Assembly (NCBI RefSeq): GCF_001428865.1 | Contig: NZ_LMIV01000001.1 | Coordinates: 1,859,997-1,923,996 of the forward strand | Length of the DNA stretch: 64,000 nucleotides | Reading direction: 5' to 3' | Source of the DNA: Sphingomonas sp. Root241 | Lineage (GTDB): Bacteria > Pseudomonadota > Alphaproteobacteria > Sphingomonadales > Sphingomonadaceae | Shown: positions 27,732 through 36,781 of the stretch, in pieces | Layout of the letters: each line of letters starts with the position of its first letter | Numbering within the stretch: position 1 is the first letter of the stretch | Made by a program: the position numbers and the translations under genes | Notes under the pieces: model-generated | Told to the model about the DNA's origin: nothing | What the model saw: the letters and a program-made list of their open reading frames with translations, nothing else | Database searches by the model: none

Positions 27732-29405
27732 TCAATCGTCGATCGAGCGCTTGTGAGTCTCGGGGAGCAGGAAGAGGCCCACCAACAGCGTCACGATCGC
27801 CGCGATCACAGGATACCAGAGACCGTAGTAAATGTCCCCGGTGGCCGCGACCATCGCGAAGGCCGTCGCCGGCAGGAAGCCGCCGAACCAGCCATTGCCG
27901 ATATGGTAAGGCAGCGACATCGACGTGTAGCGGATGCGGCTCGGGAAAAGCTCGACCAGCATCGCCGCGATCGGGCCATAGACCATCGTCACCAGCAGGA
28001 CGAGCGCAGTGAGCACCGCGACGACCATCGGCTTGTTGATCGCGGCGGGATCGGCCTTGGCCGGATAGCCGGCTTCTGCCAGCGCCGCCTTGGCCGCATC
28101 CTGGAAATCCGCGATGCCGATCGTCGCCACCGCGCCTTCGGTCAGCACTTCCTTGCGCGGATCATAAGCGGGGATCCGCTGCGCGCCGATCTGGACCACT
28201 GCCGTCGTACCCGCCGGGGCCTCGATATTGCGATAGCCGATGCCCTGCTTGGCGAGGAACGTCTTGGCGATGTCGCAGCTCGAGCGATCGAACTTGTTCC
28301 TGCCGATCGGATCGAACTGGAACGAGCATTCGGCGGGATCGGCGGTGACGGTGACGGGCGCGTCGCGCTGCGCATGCGCCAGCGCCGGGTTCGCGGCTTC
28401 GGTGAGCAGCCCAAACAGCGGGAAATAGCTTGCCGCTGCGATCGCGCAGCCGGCGAGGATGATCGGCTTGCGGCCGATCCGGTCGCTCAGCCAGCCGAAG
28501 AACACGAAGAACGGCGTGCCGATCGCCAGCGCGATCGCGATCAGGATGTTCGTCGTCCAGCCATCGACCTTGAGCGTCTTCTCGAGGAAGAACAAAGCGT
28601 AGAACTGGCCGGTGTACCAGACCACCGCCTGCCCCACGACGGCGCCGAACAGGGCGATCAGCACGAGGCGCAGGTTGCTCCAGCGCCCGAACGCTTCGGT
28701 CAGCGGCGCCTTGGAGGTGGTGCCCTCGTCCTTCATCTTCTTGAACACCGGGCTCTCGTTGAGCTGGAGCCGGATCCACATGGAGACGCCGAGCAGCACG
28801 ATCGAGATCAGGAACGGCACGCGCCAGCCCCAGTCGGCGAACGCCGCCTCGCCGATGATCCAGCGGGTACCGATCACGATGAGCAAGGCCGCGAACAGGC
28901 CCAGCGTGGCGGTGGTCTGGATCCAGCTGGTATAGAGTCCTCGCTTGTCGTTGGGGGCATGCTCGGCGACATAGGTCGCGGCACCGCCATATTCGCCGCC
29001 GAGCGCGAGGCCCTGTGCCAGCCGGAGCACGATCAGGATCACCGGCGCGGCGACGCCGATCGACGCGTAGCTCGGCAGCAGGCCGACGGTGAAGGTCGAA
29101 AGGCCCATGATCGCCATGGTGACGAGGAAGGTGTTCTTCCGGCCGACGAGGTCGCCGATTCGGCCGAACACGAGCGCGCCGAACGGACGCACCGCGAAGC
29201 CCGCGGCGAAGGCGGCAAGCGCGAAGATGAAGCCGGTGGTCTCGTTCACGCCCGAGAAGAACTTGGCCGAGATGATCGTCGCGAGCAGCCCGTAGAGGTA
29301 GAAATCATACCATTCGAAGACCGTGCCCAGCGACGATGCCGCGATCACCAGTTTCTCGTTCTGCGTCGCCTGGTGGTGGTCGGGCTGCCCCGCTGCTTCG
29401 GCCAT
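27732..29405 (-). CDS. MFS transporter, metabolite:H+ symporter (MHS) type
   Basis: 557 residues. The N-terminus LVIAASSLGTVFEWYDFYLYG is the MHS signature; RPFGALVFGRIGDLVGRKNTFLVT is the MFS loop 2-3 motif. An unusually long soluble loop of about 115 residues (ANPALAHAQRDAP ... YPAKADPAAINKP) lies in the second half between membrane helices. Substrates in this subfamily include organic acids, proline and betaine; none can be assigned here. The start is taken at 29405, with GGGAGCG just upstream; a longer frame begins 33 nt earlier. Confidence 0.85.
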   Translation of the reverse strand: MAEAAGQPDHHQATQNEKLVIAASSLGTVFEWYDFYLYGLLATIISAKFFSGVNETTGFIFALAAFAAGFAVRPFGALVFGRIGDLVGRKNTFLVTMAIMGLSTFTVGLLPSYASIGVAAPVILIVLRLAQGLALGGEYGGAATYVAEHAPNDKRGLYTSWIQTTATLGLFAALLIVIGTRWIIGEAAFADWGWRVPFLISIVLLGVSMWIRLQLNESPVFKKMKDEGTTSKAPLTEAFGRWSNLRLVLIALFGAVVGQAVVWYTGQFYALFFLEKTLKVDGWTTNILIAIALAIGTPFFVFFGWLSDRIGRKPIILAGCAIAAASYFPLFGLLTEAANPALAHAQRDAPVTVTADPAECSFQFDPIGRNKFDRSSCDIAKTFLAKQGIGYRNIEAPAGTTAVVQIGAQRIPAYDPRKEVLTEGAVATIGIADFQDAAKAALAEAGYPAKADPAAINKPMVVAVLTALVLLVTMVYGPIAAMLVELFPSRIRYTSMSLPYHIGNGWFGGFLPATAFAMVAATGDIYYGLWYPVIAAIVTLLVGLFLLPETHKRSIDD

Positions 29406-29506
29406 GAATCGCTCCCCTTCGTTGTTATCGATACCCAAACCACATGCAGACGCTGCTGCAAACCCCTCGCTTCACAGCGGCGGCGCATCGGCCTAAGCAG
29501 CGCTCC

Positions 29507-29773
29507 ATGATCGACCGTTTCTTCCTCTCTCACCCGCGCAGCGTCGGCGAGAGCTATGGCGAGCACGCCGCCACCGCGTCGCGCTTCGGCTTCAGCATGA
29601 TCGTCGGGGGAGCAGCCTGCGTTGTGCACGCGATCCTGCCCTTCCTGTTCGCCCGCACCGCGAGCGACACGGTGAAGAAACTCTACACCCAGATGAAGGC
29701 GCGCCAGCCCGCTTTCTCGAAGGAGCGCCCGGCGTTCCAGCAGCCCGAGTGGCAGATCGAATACGAAATCTAG
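29507..29773 (+). CDS. Small membrane protein, DUF6356-like
   Basis: 88 residues beginning MIDRFFLSHPRSVGESYGEHAATASRFGFSMIVGGAACVVHAILPFLF, with one or two membrane segments, then a charged tail (QPEWQIEYEI). This pattern, HP.SV.E.Y.EH with an HA..P..F motif, is a conserved small family in Sphingomonadales and relatives with no known function. The ATG at 29507 is chosen over one 63 nt upstream because conservation begins at MIDRFF. It is divergent from the MHS transporter. Confidence 0.75.
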   Translation: MIDRFFLSHPRSVGESYGEHAATASRFGFSMIVGGAACVVHAILPFLFARTASDTVKKLYTQMKARQPAFSKERPAFQQPEWQIEYEI

Positions 29774-29798
29774 CCGCGTGATCGACGCACGAAATCAA

Positions 29799-29823
29799 TC
29801 CTCCCCCGCTTCGCGAGGGAGGA
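29799..29823. repeat. Short hairpin, partial CCTCCC-family repeat
   Basis: TCCTCCC at 29799-29805 pairs with GGGAGGA at 29817-29823, with CGC/GCG inside. It looks like one arm of the larger palindromic repeats at 7426 and 19943, placed 8 nt before the next start codon. Confidence 0.6.
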
Positions 29824-29830
29824 CTTTGGG

Positions 29831-31177
29831 ATGATCGAGCACGTCGCCATCATCGGCGCGGGGTTCTCGGGCACGCTGCAGGCGATCAACCTGCTCCGCC
29901 ACGAAGGCCCGCGTGCCACGCTGATCGAACGCGCGCCGGTGGCGGGCACCGGCCTCGCTTATGGCGCGGCGCATCCGAGCCACGTCCTCAACGTCCGCGC
30001 CGCCAATATGAGCGCCTTTCCGGACGATCCCGCGCATTTCGTCCGCTGGCTGGAGGCGCGCGGGGTGCAGGATGCGCCTGCCGCGTTCATCCCGCGCGTC
30101 ACTTATGGCGAATATCTGCGCGAGCTGCTCGAGGCGGCGCTCAAGGATCCGAGCGGGCGGCTCACGCTGCTACGCGACGAAGTCCAGGACGTGCGGCTCG
30201 ACGGCGGCGTAAGGGTCGAATTGCGCGGCCGCATGCTCGATGCCGACGCCGCGGTGCTCGCCGTCGGCAATTTGCCGCCGCACGATCCGCCCGGGCTCGA
30301 CCCCGACAAGCTCTCGGTCGAGCGCTACAAGGGCGATCCCTGGGCCGCAAGCGTACCCGAGGACCTCTCGGACGCCGATACCGTGCTGATCATCGGCACC
30401 GGCCTGACCATGATCGACGTCGTGCTGCTGCTCGATGCGCGCGGCTTTCGCGGCAAGATCGTCGCGCTGTCGCGCCGCGGGCTGCTCCCGCGCCCGCATG
30501 GTCCCGGCAGCGACTGGCAGAAGATCGACGAGCGCCCGGCCACCACTGCCTCGCGCCTGCTCCAGACGGTGCGCAGCCGCGGCGAGGCGATCGGCTGGCG
30601 CAACGCCGTGGATGAACTCCGCCCCTTCACCCAGGCGATGTGGGGCAATGCCAGTGAGGCCGAGCGCGCCCGCTTCCTGCGTCATCTCCGCCCGTGGTGG
30701 GACGTCCATCGCCATCGCCTCGCGCCCGAAGTCTATGCCCGTCTGATGGCAGTGATCGAGCGCGGCCAGCTCGAAGTGATCGCCGGCAAGACCATGGGCT
30801 TCGACGAGCGCGCCGACGGCATAGCAATCCAGCTCCGCCGCCGCGGCGCGGATACGGTCGAGACCCTGCTCGCCCAGCGCATCGTCAATTGCACGGGCCC
30901 ACTGGGTGACCTCGCCCGCACCGAGGAGCCGCTGCTCCAGAAGCTCGCCGCGCGAGGGCTGATCCGCCCCGACGCGGCGCATCTCGGCATCGACGTCGAC
31001 AATCAGGGCCAGACGATCAACGCCGACGGGACGGCGAACCCCGATCTCTACGCGCTCGGCCCGATGACGCGCGGCGCCTTCTGGGAGATCGTCGCGGTAC
31101 CCGACATCCGCAACCAGACCTGGAATGTCGCCCGCCGGCTTTCCAACGCGCACTGGGTCGGCGGCGAAGGGCTGTAG
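29831..31177 (+). CDS. FAD/NAD(P)-binding protein (YdhS-like)
   Basis: 448 residues. It opens with a dinucleotide-binding fold, VAIIGAGFSGTLQAINLL, then GTGLAYGAAHPSHVLNVRAANMSAFPDDPAHFVRWL, which is the signature of the FAD-NAD(P)-binding family represented by E. coli YdhS. A second Rossmann-like motif is VLIIGTGLTMIDVVLLL near residue 185. A conserved end reads LYALGPMTRGAFWEIVAVPDIRNQ. The substrate is unknown; it stands as a single gene between hairpin repeats. Confidence 0.82.
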   Translation: MIEHVAIIGAGFSGTLQAINLLRHEGPRATLIERAPVAGTGLAYGAAHPSHVLNVRAANMSAFPDDPAHFVRWLEARGVQDAPAAFIPRVTYGEYLRELLEAALKDPSGRLTLLRDEVQDVRLDGGVRVELRGRMLDADAAVLAVGNLPPHDPPGLDPDKLSVERYKGDPWAASVPEDLSDADTVLIIGTGLTMIDVVLLLDARGFRGKIVALSRRGLLPRPHGPGSDWQKIDERPATTASRLLQTVRSRGEAIGWRNAVDELRPFTQAMWGNASEAERARFLRHLRPWWDVHRHRLAPEVYARLMAVIERGQLEVIAGKTMGFDERADGIAIQLRRRGADTVETLLAQRIVNCTGPLGDLARTEEPLLQKLAARGLIRPDAAHLGIDVDNQGQTINADGTANPDLYALGPMTRGAFWEIVAVPDIRNQTWNVARRLSNAHWVGGEGL

Positions 31178-31183
31178 CACCGC

Positions 31184-31263
31184 GTCACCCCGGCGAAAGC
31201 CGGGGTCTCGTGCCGTAGGCCGTTCGCTCGCGGCCTGAGATCCCGGCATTCGCCGGGATGACG
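31184..31263. repeat. Palindromic repeat, CCGGCGAAAGCCGG family
   Basis: The ends form an imperfect inverted repeat: GTCACCCCGGCGAAAGCCGG at the left and GATCCCGGCATTCGCCGGGA then TGAC at the right. Each arm folds on itself. A second copy with the same ends lies at 32372-32452, so the two bracket hppD. Confidence 0.85.
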
Positions 31264-31266
31264 GTA

Positions 31267-31288
31267 GATGGTATCAATTGACACTATC
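31267..31288. promoter_or_regulatory. Imperfect 22-bp palindrome upstream of hppD
   Basis: The left half GATGGTATCAA and right half TTGACACTATC match as inverted repeats at 18 of 22 positions. It ends 24 nt before the hppD ATG, a good operator position. The binding protein is unknown, and no tyrosine-pathway regulator gene is in the window. Confidence 0.4.
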
Positions 31289-31312
31289 TGACCGGAAGCG
31301 TATTTCCGCGCC

Positions 31313-32353
31313 ATGACCGATCCTGCAAATCCGCTCGGCCTCAACGGCTTCGAGTTCGTCGAATTCACCTCGCCCGACCCCGAGGCGATGGCGCGTCAGT
31401 TCGAACAGCTCGGCTTCGTGCCGTCGCACCGCCACCTCACCAAGAACATCACCCGCTACAAGCAGGGCCGCATCAACCTGATGCTAAACCGCGACGCCGA
31501 CGGCCGCGTCGCGCAGTTCCGCAACGAGCACGGCGCCTCGGCCAGCGCGATGGCGTTCCGCGTCGCCGATCCCGAAGCCGCGATGAAATGGGCGCTGGAG
31601 AACGGCGCGCAGCCGACCGATGAGGACGACACCGTCATCACCGGCATCGGCGGCTCGTACCTCTATTTCATCCAGGACGGCATCGATCTCTATGCCGACT
31701 GGGCCGAGATCCCGGGTTGGCAGAAGGCGGAGGCAAAGAACAATGTCGGGCTCGACCTGCTCGACCACCTCACCCACAATGTCCGCCGCGGCCAGATGCG
31801 GGTGTGGAGCGAGTTCTACAAGACGCTCTTCAACTTCGAGGAGCAGAAATATTTCGACATCAAGGGCCAGGCCACCGGGCTGTTCAGCCAGGCGATGATC
31901 GCCCCCGACAAGGCGATCCGCATCCCGCTGAACGAGAGCCAGGACGACGCCAGCCAGATCGAGGAATTCATCCGTGAATATCACGGCGAGGGCATTCAGC
32001 ACCTCGCTTTGACCACGCCCGACATCTACGACACCGTCGAGCGCCTCCGCGCCCGCGGCGTGAAGCTCCAGGACACGATCGAGACCTATTTCGAGCTGAT
32101 CGACAAGCGCGTCCCCGGCCATGGCGAGGACGTCGAGCGCCTCCGCAAGAACCGCATCCTGATCGACGGCAGCGTCGAGAACGGCGAAGGCCTGCTCCTC
32201 CAGATCTTCACCGAGAACATGTTCGGCCCGATCTTCTTCGAAATCATCCAGCGCAAGGGCAATGAAGGCTTCGGCAACGGCAATTTCCAGGCGCTGTTCG
32301 AGAGCATCGAGCTGGACCAGATCCGCCGCGGAGTGATCAAGGTCGACGCCTGA
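31313..32353 (+). CDS. hppD: 4-hydroxyphenylpyruvate dioxygenase
   Basis: Non-heme iron enzyme converting 4-hydroxyphenylpyruvate to homogentisate in tyrosine breakdown. 346 residues, two vicinal-oxygen-chelate halves. It starts NPLGLNGFEFVEFTSPDPEAM, typical for the bacterial enzyme. Iron ligands sit in the second half: DHLTHNVRRG (His), QHLALTTPDIYDTV (His) and FGPIFFEIIQRKGNEGFGNGN (Glu). It lies 126 nt upstream of hmgA, the next enzyme, with a palindromic repeat between. Confidence 0.96.
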   Translation: MTDPANPLGLNGFEFVEFTSPDPEAMARQFEQLGFVPSHRHLTKNITRYKQGRINLMLNRDADGRVAQFRNEHGASASAMAFRVADPEAAMKWALENGAQPTDEDDTVITGIGGSYLYFIQDGIDLYADWAEIPGWQKAEAKNNVGLDLLDHLTHNVRRGQMRVWSEFYKTLFNFEEQKYFDIKGQATGLFSQAMIAPDKAIRIPLNESQDDASQIEEFIREYHGEGIQHLALTTPDIYDTVERLRARGVKLQDTIETYFELIDKRVPGHGEDVERLRKNRILIDGSVENGEGLLLQIFTENMFGPIFFEIIQRKGNEGFGNGNFQALFESIELDQIRRGVIKVDA

Positions 32354-32371
32354 GGAAGGATAATCCACAAC

Positions 32372-32452
32372 GTCACCCCGGCGAAGGCCGGGGCCCAGAG
32401 TTTCTCTGCCGGCTCGCCTGCTGCTCTGGATCCCGGCTTTCGCCGGGATGAC
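32372..32452. repeat. Palindromic repeat, CCGGCGAAAGCCGG family (second copy)
   Basis: Ends are GTCACCCCGGCGAAGGCCGG and GATCCCGGCTTTCGCCGGGA then TGAC. It fills most of the hppD-hmgA gap and is likely transcribed with them. Confidence 0.85.
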
Positions 32453-32479
32453 GGACCGGGCTAAATCCGAGGACGCAGA

Positions 32480-33757
32480 ATGACCGACTATTTCCCCGGC
32501 TTCGGCAACCATGTCTCCACCGAGGCCGTGCCCGGCGCGCTGCCCCTCGGGCGCAACAGCCCGCAGAAACCCGCTTTCGGGCTCTATGCCGAGCAGCTTT
32601 CAGGCACCGCCTTCACGGCGCCCCGGCACGAGAACCGGCGTTCCTGGCTCTATCGCCTGCGCCCCACCGCCGAGCATCCGCCCTTCACTCGCTATCAGGG
32701 CACCGGGAACTTCGCCCCCGGCACCGTGCAGGAGCCCCTGCCCCCCAATCGCCTGCGCTGGGATCCCCTCCCCGGCCCGACCGAACCGACCGACCTGATC
32801 GACGGCATGACCACGATGCTCGCCAATCGCGACCCCGCCGATCTCGAGGGCGTCGCCGTCCACCTCTACGCCGCCAACAAGGACATGACCGACCGGGTCT
32901 TCGTCGATGCCGATGGCGAATTGCTGTTCATTCCCCAGGCGGGCCGGCTCCAGCTGCTCACCGAGCTGGGTCGGATCGAAATAGCGCCCGGCCAGATCGC
33001 CTTGATCCCCCGCGGCGTGAAGTTCCGTGCTTTGCTCCCCGACGGCGAAGCGCGCGGCTATGTCGCCGAAAACCATGGCGCCCTGTTCCGCTTGCCCGAT
33101 CTCGGGCCGATCGGCGCCAACGGGCTCGCCAATCCGCGCGACTTCGAGACTCCCGCCGCCTGGTTCGAGGATCGCGACGAACCCACCCAGGTCGTCCAGA
33201 AATACCTAGGCAGCCTGTGGACCACGACGCTCGATCATTCGCCGCTCGACGTGGTCGCGTGGCACGGCAATCTGGCGCCGTGGCGCTACGATCTGTCGCG
33301 GTTCAACACGATCAACACCGTCAGCTTCGATCACCCCGATCCGTCGATCTTCACGGTGCTGACGTCGCCGAGCGACGTGCCCGGCCGTGCCAATGCCGAT
33401 TTCGTCATCTTCCCGCCGCGCTGGATGGTCGCCGAGGGCACCTTCCGCCCGCCCTGGTTCCACCGCAACGTGATGAGCGAGGCGATGGGGCTGATCACCG
33501 GCGCGTACGACGCCAAGGCGGAAGGCTTCGCGCCGGGCGGGCTCTCGCTGCACAATCTGATGGCGGGACACGGACCCGATCTGGCGAGCTGGGAAGGGGG
33601 GAGCAACGCCGACCTCGAGCCGCACAAGATCGAAGGGACGATGGCGTTCATGGTCGAGACGTGCTGGCCCTACCGTCCGACCCGGTTCGCGCTGGAGCGG
33701 GCGCAGCCGGATTACGATGCGGCGTGGAAGGGGTTTCCGAAGGCGAAACTCCCTTGA
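32480..33757 (+). CDS. hmgA: Homogentisate 1,2-dioxygenase
   Basis: Ring-opening dioxygenase of tyrosine breakdown, converting homogentisate to maleylacetoacetate. 425 residues. The N-terminus [26 protein letters not shown] is the family hallmark. Iron-site region residues are seen in [13 protein letters not shown] and [15 protein letters not shown]. Later pathway enzymes (isomerase, fumarylacetoacetase) are not in the window. The stop codon at 33755-33757 runs into the GATC start of a palindromic repeat. Confidence 0.96.
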   Translation: MTDYFPGFGNHVSTEAVPGALPLGRNSPQKPAFGLYAEQLSGTAFTAPRHENRRSWLYRLRPTAEHPPFTRYQGTGNFAPGTVQEPLPPNRLRWDPLPGPTEPTDLIDGMTTMLANRDPADLEGVAVHLYAANKDMTDRVFVDADGELLFIPQAGRLQLLTELGRIEIAPGQIALIPRGVKFRALLPDGEARGYVAENHGALFRLPDLGPIGANGLANPRDFETPAAWFEDRDEPTQVVQKYLGSLWTTTLDHSPLDVVAWHGNLAPWRYDLSRFNTINTVSFDHPDPSIFTVLTSPSDVPGRANADFVIFPPRWMVAEGTFRPPWFHRNVMSEAMGLITGAYDAKAEGFAPGGLSLHNLMAGHGPDLASWEGGSNADLEPHKIEGTMAFMVETCWPYRPTRFALERAQPDYDAAWKGFPKAKLP

Positions 33758-33884
33758 TCCTCCCCGGAACGGGGAGGGGAACCGCGCCCGCAGGGCGTGG
33801 TGGAGGGGGAGCGCCGCAAGGGACTCGCTCGCGGAGAGCCCCCTCCACCGAGCTGCGCTTGGTCCCCCTCCCCGTCCCGGGGAG
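33756..33884. repeat. Palindromic repeat, CCTCCCC family, after hmgA
   Basis: The left arm GATCCTCCCCGGAACGGGG and right arm ending CCCCGTCCCGGGGAG are near-complementary, with the GGTGGAGGGGG / CCCCCTCCACC inner pair seen also at 19943. It overlaps the hmgA stop codon and ends 6 nt before the next ATG. Confidence 0.85.
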
Positions 33885-33890
33885 TATCTG

Positions 33891-34244
33891 ATGGAACGCC
33901 TCACCACCACACCCGCAGGCGTCACGCTCGGCCCCCTCGCCCTCGTGCCCGACGACACCGCCCGCAATTTCGTCCTTGAGCTGCGCGCCGGCCGCTTCCA
34001 CGGTTTCGTCGTGCGCAAGGGCGACGCCGTCCACGGCTATGTCGATATCTGCGCGCACATGGCGCTGCCGCTCGCGCAGAAGCTCGACGACTATCTCACG
34101 CCCGACGCCGGCCACATCCAGTGCAGCTGGCACGGCGCGCTCTATCGGATCGAGGACGGCGCGTGCGTGGGTGGCCCTTGCGTCGGCGCCAAGCTAAGGC
34201 CGTGGCCGGTGGCGGTACGCGACGGCATGATCGTGACTGCTTGA
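33891..34244 (+). CDS. Small Rieske [2Fe-2S] protein
   Basis: 117 residues. The cluster ligands are in [11 protein letters not shown] (CxH) and [13 protein letters not shown] (CxxH). The CxH motif ending in LPL fits Rieske ferredoxins rather than NirD. It could be an electron carrier for an oxygenase; none is adjacent. It starts at 33891 with a GGGGAG element upstream that is part of the preceding repeat. It ends 7 nt before ivd, so the two are likely translated from one mRNA. Confidence 0.82.
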   Translation: MERLTTTPAGVTLGPLALVPDDTARNFVLELRAGRFHGFVVRKGDAVHGYVDICAHMALPLAQKLDDYLTPDAGHIQCSWHGALYRIEDGACVGGPCVGAKLRPWPVAVRDGMIVTA

Positions 34245-34251
34245 GAGGAAG

Positions 34252-35403
34252 ATGATGGAACCCACGCTCGATTTCGGTCTCGGCGACACCGCCGACATGA
34301 TCCGCGACACCACACAGCGCTTCGCGAAGGAACAGATCGAACCGCTCGCCGCGAGGATCGATGCAGAGGACTGGTTCCCCCGCGAGCTCTGGCCGGCGAT
34401 GGGCGAGCTCGGGCTGCACGGCATCACCGTCGACGAGGAATATGGCGGGCTCGGGCTCGGCTATCTCGAGCACGTCATCGCCTGCGAGGAAGTCAGCCGC
34501 GCCTCGGCCTCGATCGGCCTCTCCTACGGTGCGCATTCGAACCTCTGCGTCAACCAGATCAGCCGCTGGGCGAGCCCCGAGCAGAAGGCGAAATATCTGC
34601 CGAAATTGATCTCGGGCGAACATGTCGGCAGCCTCGCAATGTCCGAAGCGGGCGCGGGCTCCGACGTTGTCTCGATGAAGCTGCGCGCCGAGAAGACCGC
34701 CAACGGCTATGTCCTCAACGGCACGAAATTCTGGATCACCAACGCAGCTTACGCGGACACCCTCGTAGTCTATGCGAAGACCGGCGAGGGCAGTCGCGGC
34801 ATCACCACCTTCCTGATCGAGAAGGACATGCCCGGTTTCTCGATCGGCCAGAAGATCGACAAGATGGGAATGCGCGGCTCGCCCACGGCGGAACTGGTAT
34901 TCAACGACTGCGAGGTGTCCGACGAGCAAGTGATGGGCCCGCTCAACGGCGGCGTCGGCGTGCTGATGTCGGGGCTCGATTACGAGCGTACCGTGCTCGC
35001 GGGGATCCAGCTCGGGATCATGCAGGCGTGCCTCGACGTGGTCCTCCCCTATCTGCGCGAACGCAAACAGTTCGGCCAGCCGATCGGGCATTTCCAGCTG
35101 ATGCAGGCCAAGGTGGCGGACATGTACGTCGCGCTCAATTCGGCGCGGGCGTATGTCTATACCGTCGCGAAGAATTGCGATGCGGGACGGACGACGCGGT
35201 TCGACGCGGCGGGGGCGATCCTGCTCGCATCGGAAAATGCCGTGCGGGTGTCGCTCGAGGCGATCCAGGCGCTGGGCGGAGCGGGATATACCAAGGACTG
35301 GCCAGTCGAACGCTTCGCCCGCGACGCCAAATTGCTCGATATCGGCGCGGGGACCAACGAGATCCGGCGGATGCTGATCGGGCGGGAACTGGTGGGGGGC
35401 TGA
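34252..35403 (+). CDS. ivd: Isovaleryl-CoA dehydrogenase
   Basis: FAD acyl-CoA dehydrogenase of leucine breakdown, 383 residues. It shows [17 protein letters not shown] and [19 protein letters not shown] (FAD/substrate region), and [35 protein letters not shown] at the C-terminus. The catalytic Glu of the isovaleryl-CoA branch sits in the [12 protein letters not shown] helix, and that Glu is present. Context agrees: methylcrotonyl-CoA carboxylase genes follow 3.6 kb downstream on the same strand. GAGGAAG precedes the ATG. Confidence 0.93.
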   Translation: MMEPTLDFGLGDTADMIRDTTQRFAKEQIEPLAARIDAEDWFPRELWPAMGELGLHGITVDEEYGGLGLGYLEHVIACEEVSRASASIGLSYGAHSNLCVNQISRWASPEQKAKYLPKLISGEHVGSLAMSEAGAGSDVVSMKLRAEKTANGYVLNGTKFWITNAAYADTLVVYAKTGEGSRGITTFLIEKDMPGFSIGQKIDKMGMRGSPTAELVFNDCEVSDEQVMGPLNGGVGVLMSGLDYERTVLAGIQLGIMQACLDVVLPYLRERKQFGQPIGHFQLMQAKVADMYVALNSARAYVYTVAKNCDAGRTTRFDAAGAILLASENAVRVSLEAIQALGGAGYTKDWPVERFARDAKLLDIGAGTNEIRRMLIGRELVGG

Positions 35404-35408
35404 ACAAA

Positions 35409-35578
35409 AAGCCCCTCCCCTTCAGGGGAGGGGTTGGGGGTGGGGCCTGTCCGTCTCACCGAGCCCAAAGCCTGCCGCACTGCCCCACCCCAACCCAGTA
35501 TCGGGTAAATCGCGCCCCGCGCGATTTAGGTCAGGCTGGGAGCCTGACCGACCCGATACTCCTGAAGGAGAGGGGCTT
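35409..35578. repeat. Complex palindromic repeat between convergent ivd and esterase genes
   Basis: Nested or adjacent inverted pairs: AAGCCCCTCCCCTTCAGG with CCTGAAGGAGAGGGGCTT at the ends; AGTATCGGGT (35498-35507) with ACCCGATACT (35551-35560); AAATCGCGC with GCGCGATTT; and TCAGGCT-GGG-AGCCTGA. It fills the space between two convergent stops and probably acts as a bidirectional terminator. Confidence 0.88.
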
Positions 35579-35582
35579 ACAC

Positions 35583-36758
35583 TTACCGGAACAGCTTCAG
35601 ATCGATCGCTTCGGCCATCGCGGTTTCCCCGCGGCCGTCGGGGTGCAAATTATCCCCGCCCTGCAGGTTCGCCGCCAGCCGCTTCGGGTTCGCTGGATCG
35701 GCGACGACCTTTTCCATGTCGATCACCGCGTCGAAATCCTTCGAGGTCCGGATCCAGTTGTTGACCTGCACGCGTATCGCCTCGCCCACCGGCGTCGAAT
35801 AGCCCGCGCCTTCATAAGGCAGGATCGTCATCGCGTAGATCTTGATCCCGCGCTCATGCGCGCGAAGCGCGAGCTGGCGGTAGCCGGCGATCAGCGCTTC
35901 GGCAGTGATCGTGGGGCGCGCCACGCCGTTCACGGGGCGGCCCGAATTGCCGATGTCGTTGATCCCTTCGAGCAGCACGACATGGCTGACGCCGGGCACC
36001 GACAGCACGTCGCGATCGAAGCGCGCAAGCGCGCTCGGGCCGGTGCCGTTGGCGAGGATGCGGTTGCCCGAGATCGCCTGGGTGATCACGACATGCGGCA
36101 TCCCCGCCGCGGCGAAGCGCCGGCCGAGCACGTCGCCCCAGCGGCAGCGCGGCATCGCGTCATTGGCGCAGCCGACATTGTCGGTGATCGAATCGCCATA
36201 AGCGACGACCACCGGGCGCGGTTTGGCGGTCAGCACGTCGAGGCCGGCGATCAGCGGGCGCAGGCGCCATTGCTCGGCGGCTGCGAAATCCTCGGTAGTG
36301 TGATCGCCTGCCGCGGAAACCAGCGTCTTCTGGCCACCGACGTCGTGGACGGTGTTGAACGGCGTCGCCTCGGGGAAGAACAATGAGACCTCGACCACGT
36401 CGAATGCCTTGACCGGCAATGCGATCGGATCGCTGACCAAAGGCGCGCTTTCGGGCACACGCACCGATGCCTGGCCTCCGAAGGTCACGCGCACTGCCTG
36501 TCCGCCGGGGAGCCGTACCGTCGCCGCGCCGATCGTCAGTGCCGGACCGTAATCATTGGCGAGCCGCAGGCGAAGCTGGCTCCCGCCTGCACCGACGCGG
36601 ACCGCCGAGCGGATCGTGACGTTCTCGAGCGTCTTCGCCTGCTCGGCGGGCACCTGCCACATGCTCGCGGTCCAGGCGCGCGTCCAGCGCTCGCCATTCG
36701 GCGCCGCCGCGACCAGCAACAGTGCCGCAGCCGCGACGAAAACCCGCATCCCCCGCAT
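35583..36758 (-). CDS. Secreted SGNR/GDSL-family hydrolase
   Basis: 391 residues with a signal peptide (MRVFVAAAALLLVAAAP). SGNR blocks are visible: VAYGDSITDNVG (catalytic Ser), the Gly and Asn blocks in ITQAISGNRIL and LLEGINDIGNSG, and DNLHPDGRG (catalytic Asp and His). A ~170-residue N-terminal beta-rich region precedes the hydrolase core. Likely an esterase acting in the periplasm or outside; the substrate is unknown. It is downstream of, and probably co-transcribed with, the M13 peptidase gene 23 nt away. Confidence 0.88.
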   Translation of the reverse strand: MRGMRVFVAAAALLLVAAAPNGERWTRAWTASMWQVPAEQAKTLENVTIRSAVRVGAGGSQLRLRLANDYGPALTIGAATVRLPGGQAVRVTFGGQASVRVPESAPLVSDPIALPVKAFDVVEVSLFFPEATPFNTVHDVGGQKTLVSAAGDHTTEDFAAAEQWRLRPLIAGLDVLTAKPRPVVVAYGDSITDNVGCANDAMPRCRWGDVLGRRFAAAGMPHVVITQAISGNRILANGTGPSALARFDRDVLSVPGVSHVVLLEGINDIGNSGRPVNGVARPTITAEALIAGYRQLALRAHERGIKIYAMTILPYEGAGYSTPVGEAIRVQVNNWIRTSKDFDAVIDMEKVVADPANPKRLAANLQGGDNLHPDGRGETAMAEAIDLKLFR

Positions 36759-36781
36759 CGCTCTCTCCCTTTTACGTTTTG

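Noticed and set aside
35028..36386. 452-codon plus-strand frame over the ivd end and the esterase gene
   Set aside because: It overlaps ivd out of frame and then runs antisense to an SGNR hydrolase with complete motifs.
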